Origin: an uncultured Pseudoalteromonas sp.
Lineage (GTDB): Bacteria; Pseudomonadota; Gammaproteobacteria; Enterobacterales; Alteromonadaceae
NCBI GenBank assembly: GCA_947493455.1
Contig: CANLRB010000018.1
Location: 31,459 to 95,458, forward strand
Reading direction: 5' to 3'
Length of the DNA: 64,000 bases
Shown here: positions 1 through 11,135 of the stretch, piece by piece
How the letters are laid out: every line of letters starts with the position of its first letter
How positions within the stretch are numbered: position 1 is the stretch's first letter
The notes under the pieces: model-generated
Told to the model about the DNA's origin: nothing
The model's input: the letters and a program-made list of their open reading frames with translations, nothing else
Databases searched by the model: none
Made by a program: the position numbers and the translations under genes

Positions 1-214
1 CTAACATTTTTAAGCTGGCTACAAAAACTTGACCGCCTATATGGAATAAACCATCAACAAAAAAGTTTTTAAACGAGAGTTCAAAGAAACCTAAGTTTAA
101 GAGAAAATCACCGCTGTCGTTAAAAAGCGCTTTAAATAGCCAGCCGACCGTAATACCGGCAAGCATGCCAATCATAATACGGGTGGTCAGACTCATCGAA
201 CTGGATGTTGTCAT
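1..214 (-). CDS. Dicarboxylate/amino acid:cation symporter, N-terminal part
   Basis: About 71 residues are visible from an ATG at 214 reading left; the rest lies outside the window. The start reads MTTSSSMSLTTRIMIGMLAG followed by a hydrophobic stretch (ITVGWLFKALF). A short charged/polar N-terminus, then R-I/M-I-G-M-x-x-G-I-x-x-G and a long loop, is the usual opening of the DAACS (GltP/DctA, SDF) family of sodium- or proton-coupled inner-membrane carriers. The substrate cannot be told from this part. It is transcribed away from the lipoprotein gene that begins at 379, so the 164-bp gap between them should hold both promoters. The family call is moderately sure because only the first membrane segment and loop are seen. 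Confidence 0.62.
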   Translation of the reverse strand, partial: MTTSSSMSLTTRIMIGMLAGITVGWLFKALFNDSGDFLLNLGFFELSFKNFFVDGLFHIGGQVFVASLKML

Positions 215-378
215 AATTTATGCTTATATTTATTGTAATTTGATGCATAGCCTACCAGTGAAAATAAAATATTAAAGGAAAAGCGGTAAGTTTTTTGAAA
301 AATGCTATGATTTTTACTTGAATATTAGGTTAAGATAGACACGAAAACTCTAATTATAACAATGCAAGGGAGAAGTAC

Positions 379-3300
379 ATGCCTTCGATCCGAATACTCT
401 GTATGGTGCTGCTTAGTTTTTTACTAGCGGCTTGTGGCGGTGGCGGTAGTCTAGACACATCCGGTGGCGGTGGTGGTAGTGGCTCGTCTACATATAAACT
501 TGAAGTAATATTGACATCCGGCGACGGCGGTGAAGGAATAGCGACAATCTCAAAAGATGTGCCAGGGCAATTGGAAGCAACACTAACCAAAGACGGTAAA
601 GTGTTTGTAAATCAGCTGGTGTCCTTCACACTTGACCAATTTAATGGTACCACAGTGGGGGTTTTAGACCCTGAAGTTGGTACGTCGCAAACGAATAGTG
701 CAGGTGTTGCTAAAATGACTCTGCGAGCAGGGACTGTTGCGGGTAGCGGTACTGTAACAGCGTCATTCCAGGACCCTGATGGTGAAGCCGTATCCGTATC
801 TCTTGTATTTACCAGTTTAGGTGACGAAGACGGAACTGGTGGTGAACAAGGCACGCTCAAAATGACGTTGTCTGTTGTTGATAAAAACGGCCAACCTTTT
901 ACCGATGCAAATCCAATTACAAAAGATAATCCAGGCACTGTGACGGCGACCATTACTGAGGATGATCAACCATTAGCTCAGGGTCTTGTATCATTTGCAA
1001 CGGCGTTTACAGGTAAAATACTATCTGACACGTCAACTCAATTAATCTCCAATGGTACGGCAAGTATTGAATTAGGTGCTGGTGATTTTAAAGGTGCAGG
1101 TAAAGTAACTGCGAGCTTAGATGGTTCTGAACTGCTCTCTCAAGCATTTTTCTTTTCTTCGGGTGATGGCGCGTCGGTAGAAACTGCTGAAGCGACACTT
1201 GATGTGAAGCTACTTATCGATTGTAATGATGGGTGGGATGCGAACCGCGATTCGGCAAAATTAGATCCAACTGACCCGACTACAGGGTGTACTGTGGTCA
1301 ATCGAGATATTTCATCTGATAAATTAGGTACGATATTTGTGTCTGCAAATAATGCAAATACTGGCGACGGGTTTCCTGGTATTTTAGTTGACGTGAACAC
1401 ATCATTAGGCCGTCTGCTGCCTGATTCGGGGAATGCAGTAACAGATAACTTTGGTATTGCATTATTGACACTGCAACCAGGTACTGCAAATGACTCAGGC
1501 ATAATTACAGCGACAGCGAAAAACGTATCGGCTACGAAAGCGTTTAATGTTGGTGTGGCTGAAATTTCGTTGCAAATCGACAACGGTTTACCAGTTATCG
1601 ACAATGTAACGCAGCCACTTGCAGCGGGCGCCACGACGGTAATTACAGTAAGTATATTCGATACTGATGGCGTTAGCTTACTACCATTACCACTTGACGT
1701 AGAATTGAGTTCTGGCTGTACTGCAGCAGGAAAAGCAGAGCTTGATGCCAAAGTAACGAGTATTAGTGGCATTGCAACGGCGACATACCGTTCTACCGGA
1801 TGTTTTACTGCTGAAGGTGATACCGTGACGGCAACAGTTAACGGTAAAACCATTCAGACTAATATTCCGCTTTCTTCAGCAGAAGTGGCAGCAATTGAGT
1901 TTATGGGGTCAACACAGCCTGTTATTGCTCTTAAAGGAACTGGCGGCGCACAGCGTACTGAATCGTCAGAAATTACCTTTAGACTAAAAGACGAACTCGG
2001 TATTCCGTCGAGCCAAGGGCGAATCGACTTTAAACTTAGTTCATATAATGGTGGCATATCATTAAATCCAATGTCAGTGAAAACCAATACCGAAGGCCTT
2101 GCGAAAACGACAGTGACAGCGGGTACTATTCCAACGGCAATGCGTGTTCATGCGTGTTTTATTCCGGAAGATAAGATTCCAACGAATGAAGCGGATGACG
2201 TAACCTGCTGGAAAGAAATTTATGATGCGTGTCAAGCCGACCCATCAGGTGAAAACTGTCCGACAGGCAATTTATCACTATTAGCGCTAGATGAGCAGAT
2301 TATATCGGTATCAGACATGTTAACTGTTACATCAGGGTTACCTGATAATGACAGCTTTACACTGGGTGTTGATATTCTAAACCCAGAAGCATTGTTATAT
2401 AACGGTGAAATCAGTCAAGTAACTGTATATATGGCTGATCATTTTAATAATCCTGTTCCAGATGGCACAAGTGTATACTTGCGTACAGAGGGGGGGACAA
2501 TTGGTACGCTTGATGGTGGGCAGTTTACGCCACTGCAACAATGTGAAACGATAGATGGTGAATGTAATTTACAATGGCGTAGCCAAAACCCGAAACCGTT
2601 TACAGATGCGCGTTGGGGTAGCCAAATTAATTCGATAAACCCAAAAACTGGCGTAATTAATTGTGATCCATTCTTCGGTGCTGCTGCTCCTTGTCAGTTT
2701 GGTATTAACAATGCTGCATTTGATGTTGATAATGGTGTTCCGTTGGCTGGGCGAGCAACTATCTTAGCGACTGCAAAAGGTGAGGAAGTCTACATTGACC
2801 GCAATGCAAATGGCGTGTTTGATGTTGGTGAATATTACAGCGCGTTTGATTTACCAGAAGCATTTATCGACAATAACGAAAACAATGTTTTTGAAGGGGA
2901 TGTTGATTGTAGTACCGGCGAAAATTGTTTACCGACCAATACCAATGCTGGTGAATTTGAAGAGTATGTCGACCTAAACTTAGATCAAGAATATACCTTT
3001 GCAGATGGTAAATTTAACGGGTTAGTTTGTAGTGAAGCAGCCGAAGCCGCTGGCCGATGTAATAAAGAGCTCATTGATGTTCGACAATCAACAGAAATTA
3101 TTATGTCAGGTAGTTTTGCTCATGGTCGTGTTATGATCCGTCGCAATAGCCTGGCAGGTCACCCTGCATTGGTGTTTGGTGGATATCCAACAGATGCGCT
3201 GCCGGCGAACTGCGAAAGTATCGTATTAAGCGAGCCTGAAAATGGTGATTGGGAATTTACAGGTAACTTCTTTTCTGTTCAATTACTTGAATTAGAACTG

Positions 3301-3756
3301 TCGGAATTTGCAGATTACTGTGATATTCGTACCGTTGATTTATCGTTTATTTTCATTCATACCAATGACGATGATGATGTGAATACACCGTCGAATTGTG
3401 ACAGAGAACCAGGACTATATGATGCTGATGAAAGGCGTTGTACGGATACCGAAGATTCACCTAGAGAAATCGGTATTGGTGGCATTGACTTTACAATGCT
3501 GTTCTCTGATATCAATAACAACGCGTTACCAAGTGGAACCACGATTCGAGGTATCGTTACAAATGGCGACTCAGGCGCTCAGGATATTAGCGATACATTA
3601 ACGAATTCAACACAAGTTGGTGCAAGTGCGTACGGATTAACTGTGACACGAGAAGGGACGCCAAATAAAGTAATTGGTGGACATGTACAACTTGAATTTG
3701 TAACGCCAAAAGGCAACACGTCAAGATTGACGCTCAATGTTAAAGATGATGGCTAA
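379..3756 (+). CDS. Large lipoprotein with bacterial Ig-like (Big) domains
   Basis: The 1125-residue protein begins with a lipoprotein signal peptide: a hydrophobic core, then LLAAC with Cys about residue 19. A glycine-rich flexible tether (GGGG...GGGGGSG) follows, so it should be anchored in the outer membrane. The body is a string of roughly 100-residue beta-rich units with the invasin/Big_1 pattern, in which a segment like 'G.A..TL.AGT..GSGTVTAS' closes each unit; this is clear near residues 36-140, 157-270, 280-400 and 405-505. An Asp/Asn-rich stretch at about 800-870 (DRNANGVFDVGE and similar) looks like Ca-binding loops. The SD AGGGAG sits just before the ATG. A strong terminator follows. 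The role (adhesion or surface structure) is inferred from the fold only. It is monocistronic upstream of topA. Confidence 0.8.
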   Translation: MPSIRILCMVLLSFLLAACGGGGSLDTSGGGGGSGSSTYKLEVILTSGDGGEGIATISKDVPGQLEATLTKDGKVFVNQLVSFTLDQFNGTTVGVLDPEVGTSQTNSAGVAKMTLRAGTVAGSGTVTASFQDPDGEAVSVSLVFTSLGDEDGTGGEQGTLKMTLSVVDKNGQPFTDANPITKDNPGTVTATITEDDQPLAQGLVSFATAFTGKILSDTSTQLISNGTASIELGAGDFKGAGKVTASLDGSELLSQAFFFSSGDGASVETAEATLDVKLLIDCNDGWDANRDSAKLDPTDPTTGCTVVNRDISSDKLGTIFVSANNANTGDGFPGILVDVNTSLGRLLPDSGNAVTDNFGIALLTLQPGTANDSGIITATAKNVSATKAFNVGVAEISLQIDNGLPVIDNVTQPLAAGATTVITVSIFDTDGVSLLPLPLDVELSSGCTAAGKAELDAKVTSISGIATATYRSTGCFTAEGDTVTATVNGKTIQTNIPLSSAEVAAIEFMGSTQPVIALKGTGGAQRTESSEITFRLKDELGIPSSQGRIDFKLSSYNGGISLNPMSVKTNTEGLAKTTVTAGTIPTAMRVHACFIPEDKIPTNEADDVTCWKEIYDACQADPSGENCPTGNLSLLALDEQIISVSDMLTVTSGLPDNDSFTLGVDILNPEALLYNGEISQVTVYMADHFNNPVPDGTSVYLRTEGGTIGTLDGGQFTPLQQCETIDGECNLQWRSQNPKPFTDARWGSQINSINPKTGVINCDPFFGAAAPCQFGINNAAFDVDNGVPLAGRATILATAKGEEVYIDRNANGVFDVGEYYSAFDLPEAFIDNNENNVFEGDVDCSTGENCLPTNTNAGEFEEYVDLNLDQEYTFADGKFNGLVCSEAAEAAGRCNKELIDVRQSTEIIMSGSFAHGRVMIRRNSLAGHPALVFGGYPTDALPANCESIVLSEPENGDWEFTGNFFSVQLLELELSEFADYCDIRTVDLSFIFIHTNDDDDVNTPSNCDREPGLYDADERRCTDTEDSPREIGIGGIDFTMLFSDINNNALPSGTTIRGIVTNGDSGAQDISDTLTNSTQVGASAYGLTVTREGTPNKVIGGHVQLEFVTPKGNTSRLTLNVKDDG

Positions 3757-3773
3757 TTGTTAGCATGTTTGAA

Positions 3774-3800
3774 AAAGCACCGATTTCGGTGCTTTTTTTA
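3774..3800 (+). terminator. Rho-independent terminator after the Ig-like lipoprotein
   Basis: The arms AGCACCGA and TCGGTGCT form a perfect 8-bp stem with a 2-nt loop, preceded by A-residues and followed by seven T. It lies 20 bp after the stop codon. Confidence 0.9.
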
Positions 3801-3926
3801 TATTTGATCAAAATTACTTTGATTTTAAATATCTAAAGCACATGCTGAATTCGGTCACAAAACCTTCTGATTGACGGTTTTTAGCACGAACACACCTTAA
3901 TTTAGTGTTTTTTTTGCAAATAGTGC

Positions 3927-3955
3927 TTGTCACGCTGGCAGTTTGTAGATATACC
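3927..3955 (+). promoter_or_regulatory. Possible topA promoter
   Basis: TTGTCA (3927-3932) and TATACC (3950-3955) are separated by 17 bp and lie about 70 bp before the topA start. The match is fair at both hexamers, so this is a candidate only. The 221-bp gap holds no other gene. Confidence 0.35.
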
Positions 3956-4021
3956 TTTAATAATAGTGCCCTGATTGGGTTAAACATTTAGATACAGCTT
4001 TAATGAGTTGAATAGGCAGAT

Positions 4022-6667
4022 ATGGGTAAATCGCTTGTCATTGTGGAATCGCCAGCCAAGGCGAAGACGATAAATAAGTATTTAGGTAAAGACTTCATTG
4101 TAAAGTCCAGTGTGGGACATATACGTGATCTACCTACATCGGGAAAAGCCAAAACTAAAGGGGCAACTAAAACGCCTGCTGAAGTGAGAAAAATGGCCCC
4201 GGATGAAAAAGCAGCATATAAAAAGAAAAAGGACTACGCCAATTTAGTCGCGCGTATGGGGATTGATCCTCAAGGCGGTTGGCAACCAGACTATGAAGTA
4301 TTGCCTGGCAAAGAAAAAGTTGTCGCAGAACTGCAAAAGTTGGCGAAGTCCGCTGATCAAATATATCTCGCAACGGATTTGGATAGAGAAGGGGAAGCGA
4401 TAGCTTGGCACCTTGAACAAATTATCGGTGGCGAGCCTGATAAATATAAGCGTGTTGTTTTTAACGAAATCACTAAAAATGCAATTCAGCAAGCCTTTTC
4501 TGAACCGGGTGAGTTGAATGTTGACATGGTTAATGCGCAACAAGCACGTCGCTTTTTAGACCGTGTTGTTGGGTTTATGGTTTCACCACTGCTTTGGGCT
4601 AAAGTAGCACGTGGGCTTTCCGCTGGACGAGTTCAGTCAGTTGCAGTTAGATTACTTGTTGAAAGAGAACGAGAAATCAAAGCATTTATCCCGGAAGAGT
4701 TTTGGGATATTCACGCTGATGTTGCTGCGAATAAAGATAATATTCGTCTTGCAGTGACTAAACATTTAGGCAAAGCGTTTAAACCGGTTAATAAAGAACA
4801 AACAGATGTCGCTGTTGGTGAGATTCAAGCAGGTGAATTTGTTGTTTCCGGCACAGAGCAGAAACCAAGCAAAAGCAAACCGAGTGCACCGTTTATCACG
4901 TCAACAATGCAACAAGCGGCAAGTACGCGTTTGGGTTATGGCGTCAAAAAGACCATGATGCTCGCTCAGCGCCTCTATGAGGCTGGTTTTATTACCTACA
5001 TGCGTACTGACTCAACAAATCTGTCAAAAGATGCCGTAGAGAGCTGTAGGGAGTATATCGCTAGCGAGTTTGGTGATAACTATTTGCCCGATTCGCCGAT
5101 AAGTTACTCGGCGAAGCAAAATGCACAAGAAGCGCATGAGGCAATCCGACCGTCAAATGTGACCATTTTGTCGGGTCACTTGGATGGCGTTGAAGCAGAT
5201 GCGAAAAAGCTATATGAGTTAATTTGGCGTCAGTTTGTTGCGTGTCAAATGGTTCCTGCACAATATGATTTGACAACTATCACAGTTACCGTCGCTGGTT
5301 ATGAGCTTAAAGCGAAAGGTCGTGTGCTGAAGTTTGATGGTTGGACACGTGTGCAGCCGTCGGTGAAGAAGAAAAACCAAGACGAACAGGCATTACCACA
5401 AGTTGAAGCAGGGCAAGTTTTAAATCTAATTGAGCTTGACCCACAACAGCATTTTACTAAACCGCCAGCACGCTTTAGTGAAGCAAGTTTAGTTAAAGAG
5501 TTGGAAAAACGTGGGATTGGTCGACCATCGACTTATGCGTCAATTATTTCAACGATTCAAGACCGCGGTTATGTGCGCGTTGAAAATCGCCGATTTTTCG
5601 CTGAGAAGATGGGTGAAATTGTCAATGACCGCCTCGTTGAAAGTTTTACAGACTTGATGAACTTCGACTTCACAGCAAAAATGGAAACACGTTTAGATGA
5701 TATTGCCGAAGGGAACAGAGAATGGACACATGTACTTGATAAGTTCTACAGCGAGTTCTCATCTGACTTGGATAAGGCGAATGCAGAAGAAAACGACGGT
5801 GGCATGCGCACTAACCAAGTCGTAGAGATTGATTTAAGCTGTCCTACTTGTTCGCGCAATATGGGCATTCGTACTGCCTCGACCGGTGTGTTTTTAGGAT
5901 GTACGGGCTATGCTCTGCCGCCAAAAGAACGTTGTACTCAGACAATGAACTTGGTGTCGGGTGAAGAAGCGGTCTCAGCAGATGCAGAGGACCAAGAGAC
6001 AGAAGTTTTACGTAATATGAAACGCTGCCCTAAATGCGAAACGGCAATGGATTCTTATTTAATTGATGAAACAAAAAAACTTCACGTATGTGGTAACAAT
6101 CCTGATTGCACAGGCTATGTTGTTGAGCAAGGTAGCTTTAAGATTAAGGGTTATGATGGCCCTGTCATTGAATGCGATAAATGCCAGTCTGAAATGCAAC
6201 TTAAATCAGGCCGTTTCGGTAAGTATTTTGGCTGTACTAATGAAGAATGTAAAAATACGCGCAAGTTACTGAAAAATGGCGAAGCTGCTCCGCCTAAAGA
6301 AGACCCTGTTCATTTACCGGAGCTGCCTTGTGAAAAGTCAGAAGCCTATTTTGTGCTTAGGGATGGCGCATCAGGTATTTTTATGGCTGCATCTACCTTT
6401 CCGAAATCACGTGAAACGAGAGCACCGAAAGTATCTGAATTAAAACGTTTTAGAGACCGTATTTCACCAAAATTTTATTATCTGGCTGATGCTCCTGATA
6501 AAGATCCTGATGGCAATGATGCAATCATTCGCTATAGCCGAAAAGCAAAGGAGCAATATGTCATGAGTGAAGTTGAGGGTAAAGCAACCGGTTGGACTGC
6601 AAAGATGGTAGACGGTAAATGGGTTGAAGAAGCGAAGAAAACAGCTAAGAAAAAAGCTAAATCTTAA
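4022..6667 (+). CDS. topA: DNA topoisomerase I
   Basis: This is type IA topoisomerase I, which relaxes negative supercoils by transient single-strand cleavage. The 881-residue protein opens with the Toprim motif ([15 protein letters not shown]) and has the acidic triad D119-x-D121-x-E123. The catalytic tyrosine is Y326 in [14 protein letters not shown]. Three C-terminal zinc-ribbon modules are visible from about residue 605: CPTC...C...C, CPKC...CGNNPDC and CDKC...CTNEEC. A basic Lys-rich tail ends the protein. Length and order fit the E. coli enzyme (865 residues). It has its own terminator and appears to be transcribed alone. The SD (AGGCAG) is weak. Confidence 0.98.
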   Translation: MGKSLVIVESPAKAKTINKYLGKDFIVKSSVGHIRDLPTSGKAKTKGATKTPAEVRKMAPDEKAAYKKKKDYANLVARMGIDPQGGWQPDYEVLPGKEKVVAELQKLAKSADQIYLATDLDREGEAIAWHLEQIIGGEPDKYKRVVFNEITKNAIQQAFSEPGELNVDMVNAQQARRFLDRVVGFMVSPLLWAKVARGLSAGRVQSVAVRLLVEREREIKAFIPEEFWDIHADVAANKDNIRLAVTKHLGKAFKPVNKEQTDVAVGEIQAGEFVVSGTEQKPSKSKPSAPFITSTMQQAASTRLGYGVKKTMMLAQRLYEAGFITYMRTDSTNLSKDAVESCREYIASEFGDNYLPDSPISYSAKQNAQEAHEAIRPSNVTILSGHLDGVEADAKKLYELIWRQFVACQMVPAQYDLTTITVTVAGYELKAKGRVLKFDGWTRVQPSVKKKNQDEQALPQVEAGQVLNLIELDPQQHFTKPPARFSEASLVKELEKRGIGRPSTYASIISTIQDRGYVRVENRRFFAEKMGEIVNDRLVESFTDLMNFDFTAKMETRLDDIAEGNREWTHVLDKFYSEFSSDLDKANAEENDGGMRTNQVVEIDLSCPTCSRNMGIRTASTGVFLGCTGYALPPKERCTQTMNLVSGEEAVSADAEDQETEVLRNMKRCPKCETAMDSYLIDETKKLHVCGNNPDCTGYVVEQGSFKIKGYDGPVIECDKCQSEMQLKSGRFGKYFGCTNEECKNTRKLLKNGEAAPPKEDPVHLPELPCEKSEAYFVLRDGASGIFMAASTFPKSRETRAPKVSELKRFRDRISPKFYYLADAPDKDPDGNDAIIRYSRKAKEQYVMSEVEGKATGWTAKMVDGKWVEEAKKTAKKKAKS

Positions 6668-6690
6668 TAGCTGTTGTCTTGAGTTAATAA

Positions 6691-6719
6691 AAAGACCGCC
6701 TTGATGGCGGTTTTTTTAT
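6691..6719 (+). terminator. Terminator after topA
   Basis: The stem ACCGCC / GGCGGT with a 5-nt loop is flanked by A4 on the left and T7 on the right. It lies between the convergent topA and the minus-strand gene ending at 6745. Confidence 0.85.
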
Positions 6720-6744
6720 TAGTTAATTCAGCAATAAAGCCTGG

Positions 6745-7506
6745 CTACCATTTTTTCTTGGGAGCGAAAAGTACATCCAAATCGTCTTTTTCTTGTTCTT
6801 GTTTCTTTTGTCTGTCTGTTGCGTTGGTTGCTTTCAATTCGGTTGAGATCTGTTTAAGTACCTCTTCAATTTCAACCGCTTTACTATTGATATATTCGTC
6901 ACGATAATTAAGCGAAGCGATAATTGATTTTGCTTTCTCATAGTATTGCCTTGCAGAACCTATCATGTTCGCACTTTGCGCAGCTCGCCCGCGTTTCAAT
7001 TGACTATCAATACTCACTTGCACTTGTATTTTTTCCATGCGCTTGTCTTCATTTAAAAAGATCTGTGTATCGACTTTTCCTTTTGAATGTTCTGAGCGAA
7101 TAATGTTGCGCAATTTTTTTACGCTTTGTACGAGTGCGATTACTTGTTTTTCGTTGTCGGGCAGTGCGACTTTATCGCTATTCGAATCTTTGCTTGATGA
7201 CGCTTCGAGTCGTTTTGCTGATTCTTCTAAGCGCGTTTTTATTTCTTTGGAATTAGGTGATAGGGTACTCATAACTTGTAGTGCGTCATGAATACGTTTA
7301 TGTAAAATCGTAAACAATGCTTTTGACATTGGCACATTGGCCGAATTCATCAAAACTTCTTCAGTTTCTTCAATTATTTTCTTTTGTTTTGTCAACTCTT
7401 GACGACGCTCAGCTTCTTGTTTTTCTTTATGCTGCTGAATCGCACTCACCCATACACCCACTATTATGAGTGCCACAATCAAGGCGATAATAATGCTAAA
7501 TGCCAT
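6745..7506 (-). CDS. Membrane-anchored coiled-coil protein, conserved hypothetical
   Basis: The 253-residue protein has one N-terminal membrane segment (AFSIIIALIVALIIVGVWVSA, residues 2-22), then a highly charged Lys/Glu-rich helix of coiled-coil character (about 25-55). A middle helical region follows and the C-terminus is very basic (APKKKW). The cytoplasmic part contains a TPR-like stretch near 185-215 (GSARQYYEKAKSIIASLNY). I do not recognise a named family. It is convergent with topA and lies 133 bp downstream of the kinase/receiver pair on the same strand, so it could be in their transcript, but nothing in the sequence proves a link. The domain layout resembles a membrane-tethered scaffold. 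No function is proposed. Confidence 0.7.
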   Translation of the reverse strand: MAFSIIIALIVALIIVGVWVSAIQQHKEKQEAERRQELTKQKKIIEETEEVLMNSANVPMSKALFTILHKRIHDALQVMSTLSPNSKEIKTRLEESAKRLEASSSKDSNSDKVALPDNEKQVIALVQSVKKLRNIIRSEHSKGKVDTQIFLNEDKRMEKIQVQVSIDSQLKRGRAAQSANMIGSARQYYEKAKSIIASLNYRDEYINSKAVEIEEVLKQISTELKATNATDRQKKQEQEKDDLDVLFAPKKKW

Positions 7507-7639
7507 AAAGCGGTCTCTTTGATTTCATTATCGTTCAATAGTACATAATTATAATAACTTAGTGTAGCCTTGATACTGGTAAAGTGTTAATTGCAGAGCA
7601 CATTTAATCATTTTTACCGATATGTTTCAGCTTGCTTCT

Positions 7640-8326
7640 CTAAGGTAGGGACAATGTAAACACACTTCCACCAAACTGCCCGCCATTTTCTAGCTTAATA
7701 TAGCCTGTATGCTCGCCGTTTGTGTGTGCGTGCGCAATGAGATTGGCAAAATAGATGCCTAAACCTGTTCGCCCTTTTGTTAACATTGCAGGGCTCATTG
7801 TTTCAAGTGACTTATCAATCATTGCTTTGGGGTATCCGGCACCATCGTCTTGCATTTGAATGCTAAGTCGCTGTTCGTCGATCACTGAGACAGAAATATT
7901 TATTTTGCTGTGCGTGTACTTGAGTGCATTGATAAAAATATCATTGAGTAAGTTAAGAATAAGGTCTTTGTCGAGATACCAAGCAAGATCAGCTTCTATC
8001 TCGACTGATACGTCAATTTGATTATTACTAATATATAAGTCGTTTTTTGAAATAAGCTCGTCGATTAAATCATCTATAAAAACTTCTTCAATGTGCAGTG
8101 GCAAACTATCATTACATTGACGATACATTGCAAGAAGTTGCAATAAGTTTGAATTGACCCGAGCAATTTCGTAATGCAATTTTGCAAACTCTTCCCGCGC
8201 CTTAGGGGTTTGCTCTACTTTTTCACTTAACGTATCTAAGGATTGCAGTAGCATGCACAATGAATTTTTCATATCATGCATACTTGCGGCTAGAACGGTC
8301 GAAAAGTCGATTTGATGATTATTCAT
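7640..8326 (-). CDS. Soluble sensor histidine kinase
   Basis: The 228-residue kinase has no membrane segment. The N-terminus carries a HisKA-like helix with SMHDMKNSL, so H17 is the likely phospho-acceptor. The HATPase_c domain follows: N-box LNLLNDIFINALKYT, G1 box DDGAGYP, and G2 box GRTGLGIYFANLIA. There is no separate sensory domain, so input must come through a partner. The start codon overlaps the stop of the receiver-TPR gene by 4 bp (8323-8326), which implies translational coupling; the two are very likely a cognate pair. The signal and output are unknown. Confidence 0.88.
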   Translation of the reverse strand: MNNHQIDFSTVLAASMHDMKNSLCMLLQSLDTLSEKVEQTPKAREEFAKLHYEIARVNSNLLQLLAMYRQCNDSLPLHIEEVFIDDLIDELISKNDLYISNNQIDVSVEIEADLAWYLDKDLILNLLNDIFINALKYTHSKINISVSVIDEQRLSIQMQDDGAGYPKAMIDKSLETMSPAMLTKGRTGLGIYFANLIAHAHTNGEHTGYIKLENGGQFGGSVFTLSLP

Positions 8327-9912
8327 GATATGCCTTTAATTATTGCTTTAACATGGGCGAGTAAAACTTGGCTTTGATTATACCTGTGGTCGGAAGGTGG
8401 TAACTTTTGTAATGCACGATGGCATAGCCGATAAATGGTATTGTCATGCGTTGTTGTGGTCGATTCTTTCAGTTGCTTATAATAGCTTTGCAGTAGATTG
8501 AGCGCGATATTGGGATTGTCTGGTGAATTGGTCAATGCGGTTTTAAATGCAGCAACCGCTTCCGGGTAACTCTTTTGTTTGTATTTCACCATGCCCTGAC
8601 GATTGTAATCATCGGACTTTTGCATGTTATTTTGAGTAAATAATTGTGTGTTACTGAGTGCAATTACGTCATTTGCGAGTTCAGCTATCTCGCTGTCTTC
8701 GCAGGCTTTAATAATAAAATTAATAAGGTCGACAAGGTAGCTTTGTTGGGGATCAGGCAAATTTTTTGCTCTCAAAAGGTTTTGCTGTAATTCACTTCGA
8801 TTCTCTTTATTAGCCTTAAAATTACAAAAGCTTTTATGAATCTCTATACAGAGCGCACTTTGCACAGAATTAAACCGCTTATTTAATTCACGGTATGTTG
8901 TGTTGTATTCTTTCGCTGCACGGCGGCTTAACGCCGAACCGCTGCAATAATGTATAGTGGAGCAAATAATAAGTTGATTTATATAATCTTCAACTAGGAT
9001 AAGGCATGAGTGTTTCGCCAGTTGAATCAATTTTTTTGTGCTGTTGAAGGCGAGTTCGTAATCGTGGTAACGTAATGCGAGTTTAGCCTGCATGCGCTGC
9101 CTTGGAATCGAATTGGGCGAACGTTCGGCAGCCATTTTAACGGTGCTAAAAGCGCCATCATAATCACCAGTGTTGATGTAACATTCCGCGAGTAAATCAA
9201 ACGCTTCAAGCGCATTTTTGTTGCGATTAATTATATTCTGGCATACTAAAATTGCATCACTCAGCTTATTCATACCATTGAGACAATTCGCAAAGCCCAT
9301 CAATGCCCAGTTTAGCTCTTTTTTGGCAATCACTGTTTGATATACACTCGCTGCATCAACATAGCGGGTTTCTTTTAATAGCAATTCAGCTTTAATACGC
9401 ATGCAGGTTAGTGCAACACGTCGGTTTTGCTGCATGATTTGGTCGCACATGGCAATTGCTTTATTCGGTTTGCCATTATTGACCTCGTGGAATATCGGTT
9501 TTAGCTGTAAATTAAGCTCAACCAGTTTATCAATTCGTTGTTTTAAGGTCGTGCGCGTGAAGGGTTTAGCGAGGTAGTCATCCGGACGGTATTCTAGTGC
9601 ACCCATCACTAAATCCATAGCGGTTTCGCCTGTAATTAATACGAAACTAGTGCCTGCTTTAAGTAGCTTTCTGTGATTGAGTTCTTCAAGTAGCTGTAAT
9701 CCTGTAAGCCCGTCGCCCAAATTGTAGTCTACTAGTAAAACGTCGTGATACTGCTCACTATAACGTTCAATAGCTGAATCTGCATCAATACACACATCAA
9801 TCGTATTCGCACCAAAGCTCTCGACCATTTGTTTTAGCGATAATCTAAATTCGGAAAAGTCATCGACGATTAAAAATGTAATTTCTTTGTATTTTTGAAA
9901 AACGTTACTCAT
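8323..9912 (-). CDS. Response regulator receiver domain fused to TPR repeats
   Basis: The 529-residue protein begins with a CheY-like receiver: acidic pair D17/D18 (FLIVDDF), phospho-acceptor D62 (LLVDYN), T94 and K116 (AKPF). Residues about 130-529 are helical repeats of TPR type; for example 'A.C.DQIMQQN', 'AFDLLAECYINTGDYDGAFSTV' and near the end 'GMVKYKQKSYPEAVAAFKTALTNSPDNP'. There is no DNA-binding or enzymatic output domain, so output is probably through protein contacts. It is first in a two-gene unit with the soluble kinase (4-bp overlap). Receiver-TPR proteins are widespread in marine gammaproteobacteria but poorly characterised. Confidence 0.88.
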   Translation of the reverse strand: MSNVFQKYKEITFLIVDDFSEFRLSLKQMVESFGANTIDVCIDADSAIERYSEQYHDVLLVDYNLGDGLTGLQLLEELNHRKLLKAGTSFVLITGETAMDLVMGALEYRPDDYLAKPFTRTTLKQRIDKLVELNLQLKPIFHEVNNGKPNKAIAMCDQIMQQNRRVALTCMRIKAELLLKETRYVDAASVYQTVIAKKELNWALMGFANCLNGMNKLSDAILVCQNIINRNKNALEAFDLLAECYINTGDYDGAFSTVKMAAERSPNSIPRQRMQAKLALRYHDYELAFNSTKKLIQLAKHSCLILVEDYINQLIICSTIHYCSGSALSRRAAKEYNTTYRELNKRFNSVQSALCIEIHKSFCNFKANKENRSELQQNLLRAKNLPDPQQSYLVDLINFIIKACEDSEIAELANDVIALSNTQLFTQNNMQKSDDYNRQGMVKYKQKSYPEAVAAFKTALTNSPDNPNIALNLLQSYYKQLKESTTTTHDNTIYRLCHRALQKLPPSDHRYNQSQVLLAHVKAIIKGIS

Positions 9913-10068
9913 AAAATGCGATTAGCAAGAACATAGTTTTTAACAAGAACATAGTATTAATTTAGGCGCTTTTTATTAAAAAGGGAATTAATGATTATGG
10001 GAGGCTTATCGTTTCATATACCAATTTTGCATAATAAACCAAATATCTCTACTTTTTTGAATTAATAC

Positions 10069-11106
<1,038 letters not shown>

Positions 11107-11110
11107 ATAT

Positions 11111-11135
11111 AAAGGCGCATTTAGCGCCTTTTTTT
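11111..11135 (+). terminator. Bidirectional terminator between cysB and sdaA
   Basis: AAAGGCGC and GCGCCTTT pair around a 5-nt loop (ATTTA) and are followed by T-residues on the plus strand. The convergent sdaA stop codon lies at its right edge, at 11134-11136. Confidence 0.85.

Noticed and set aside
1140-1853. A 237-codon minus-strand frame inside the Ig-like lipoprotein gene
   Set aside because: Its Ser/Thr/Val/Pro-rich composition mirrors the plus-strand beta-rich repeats; it has no SD and no motif.
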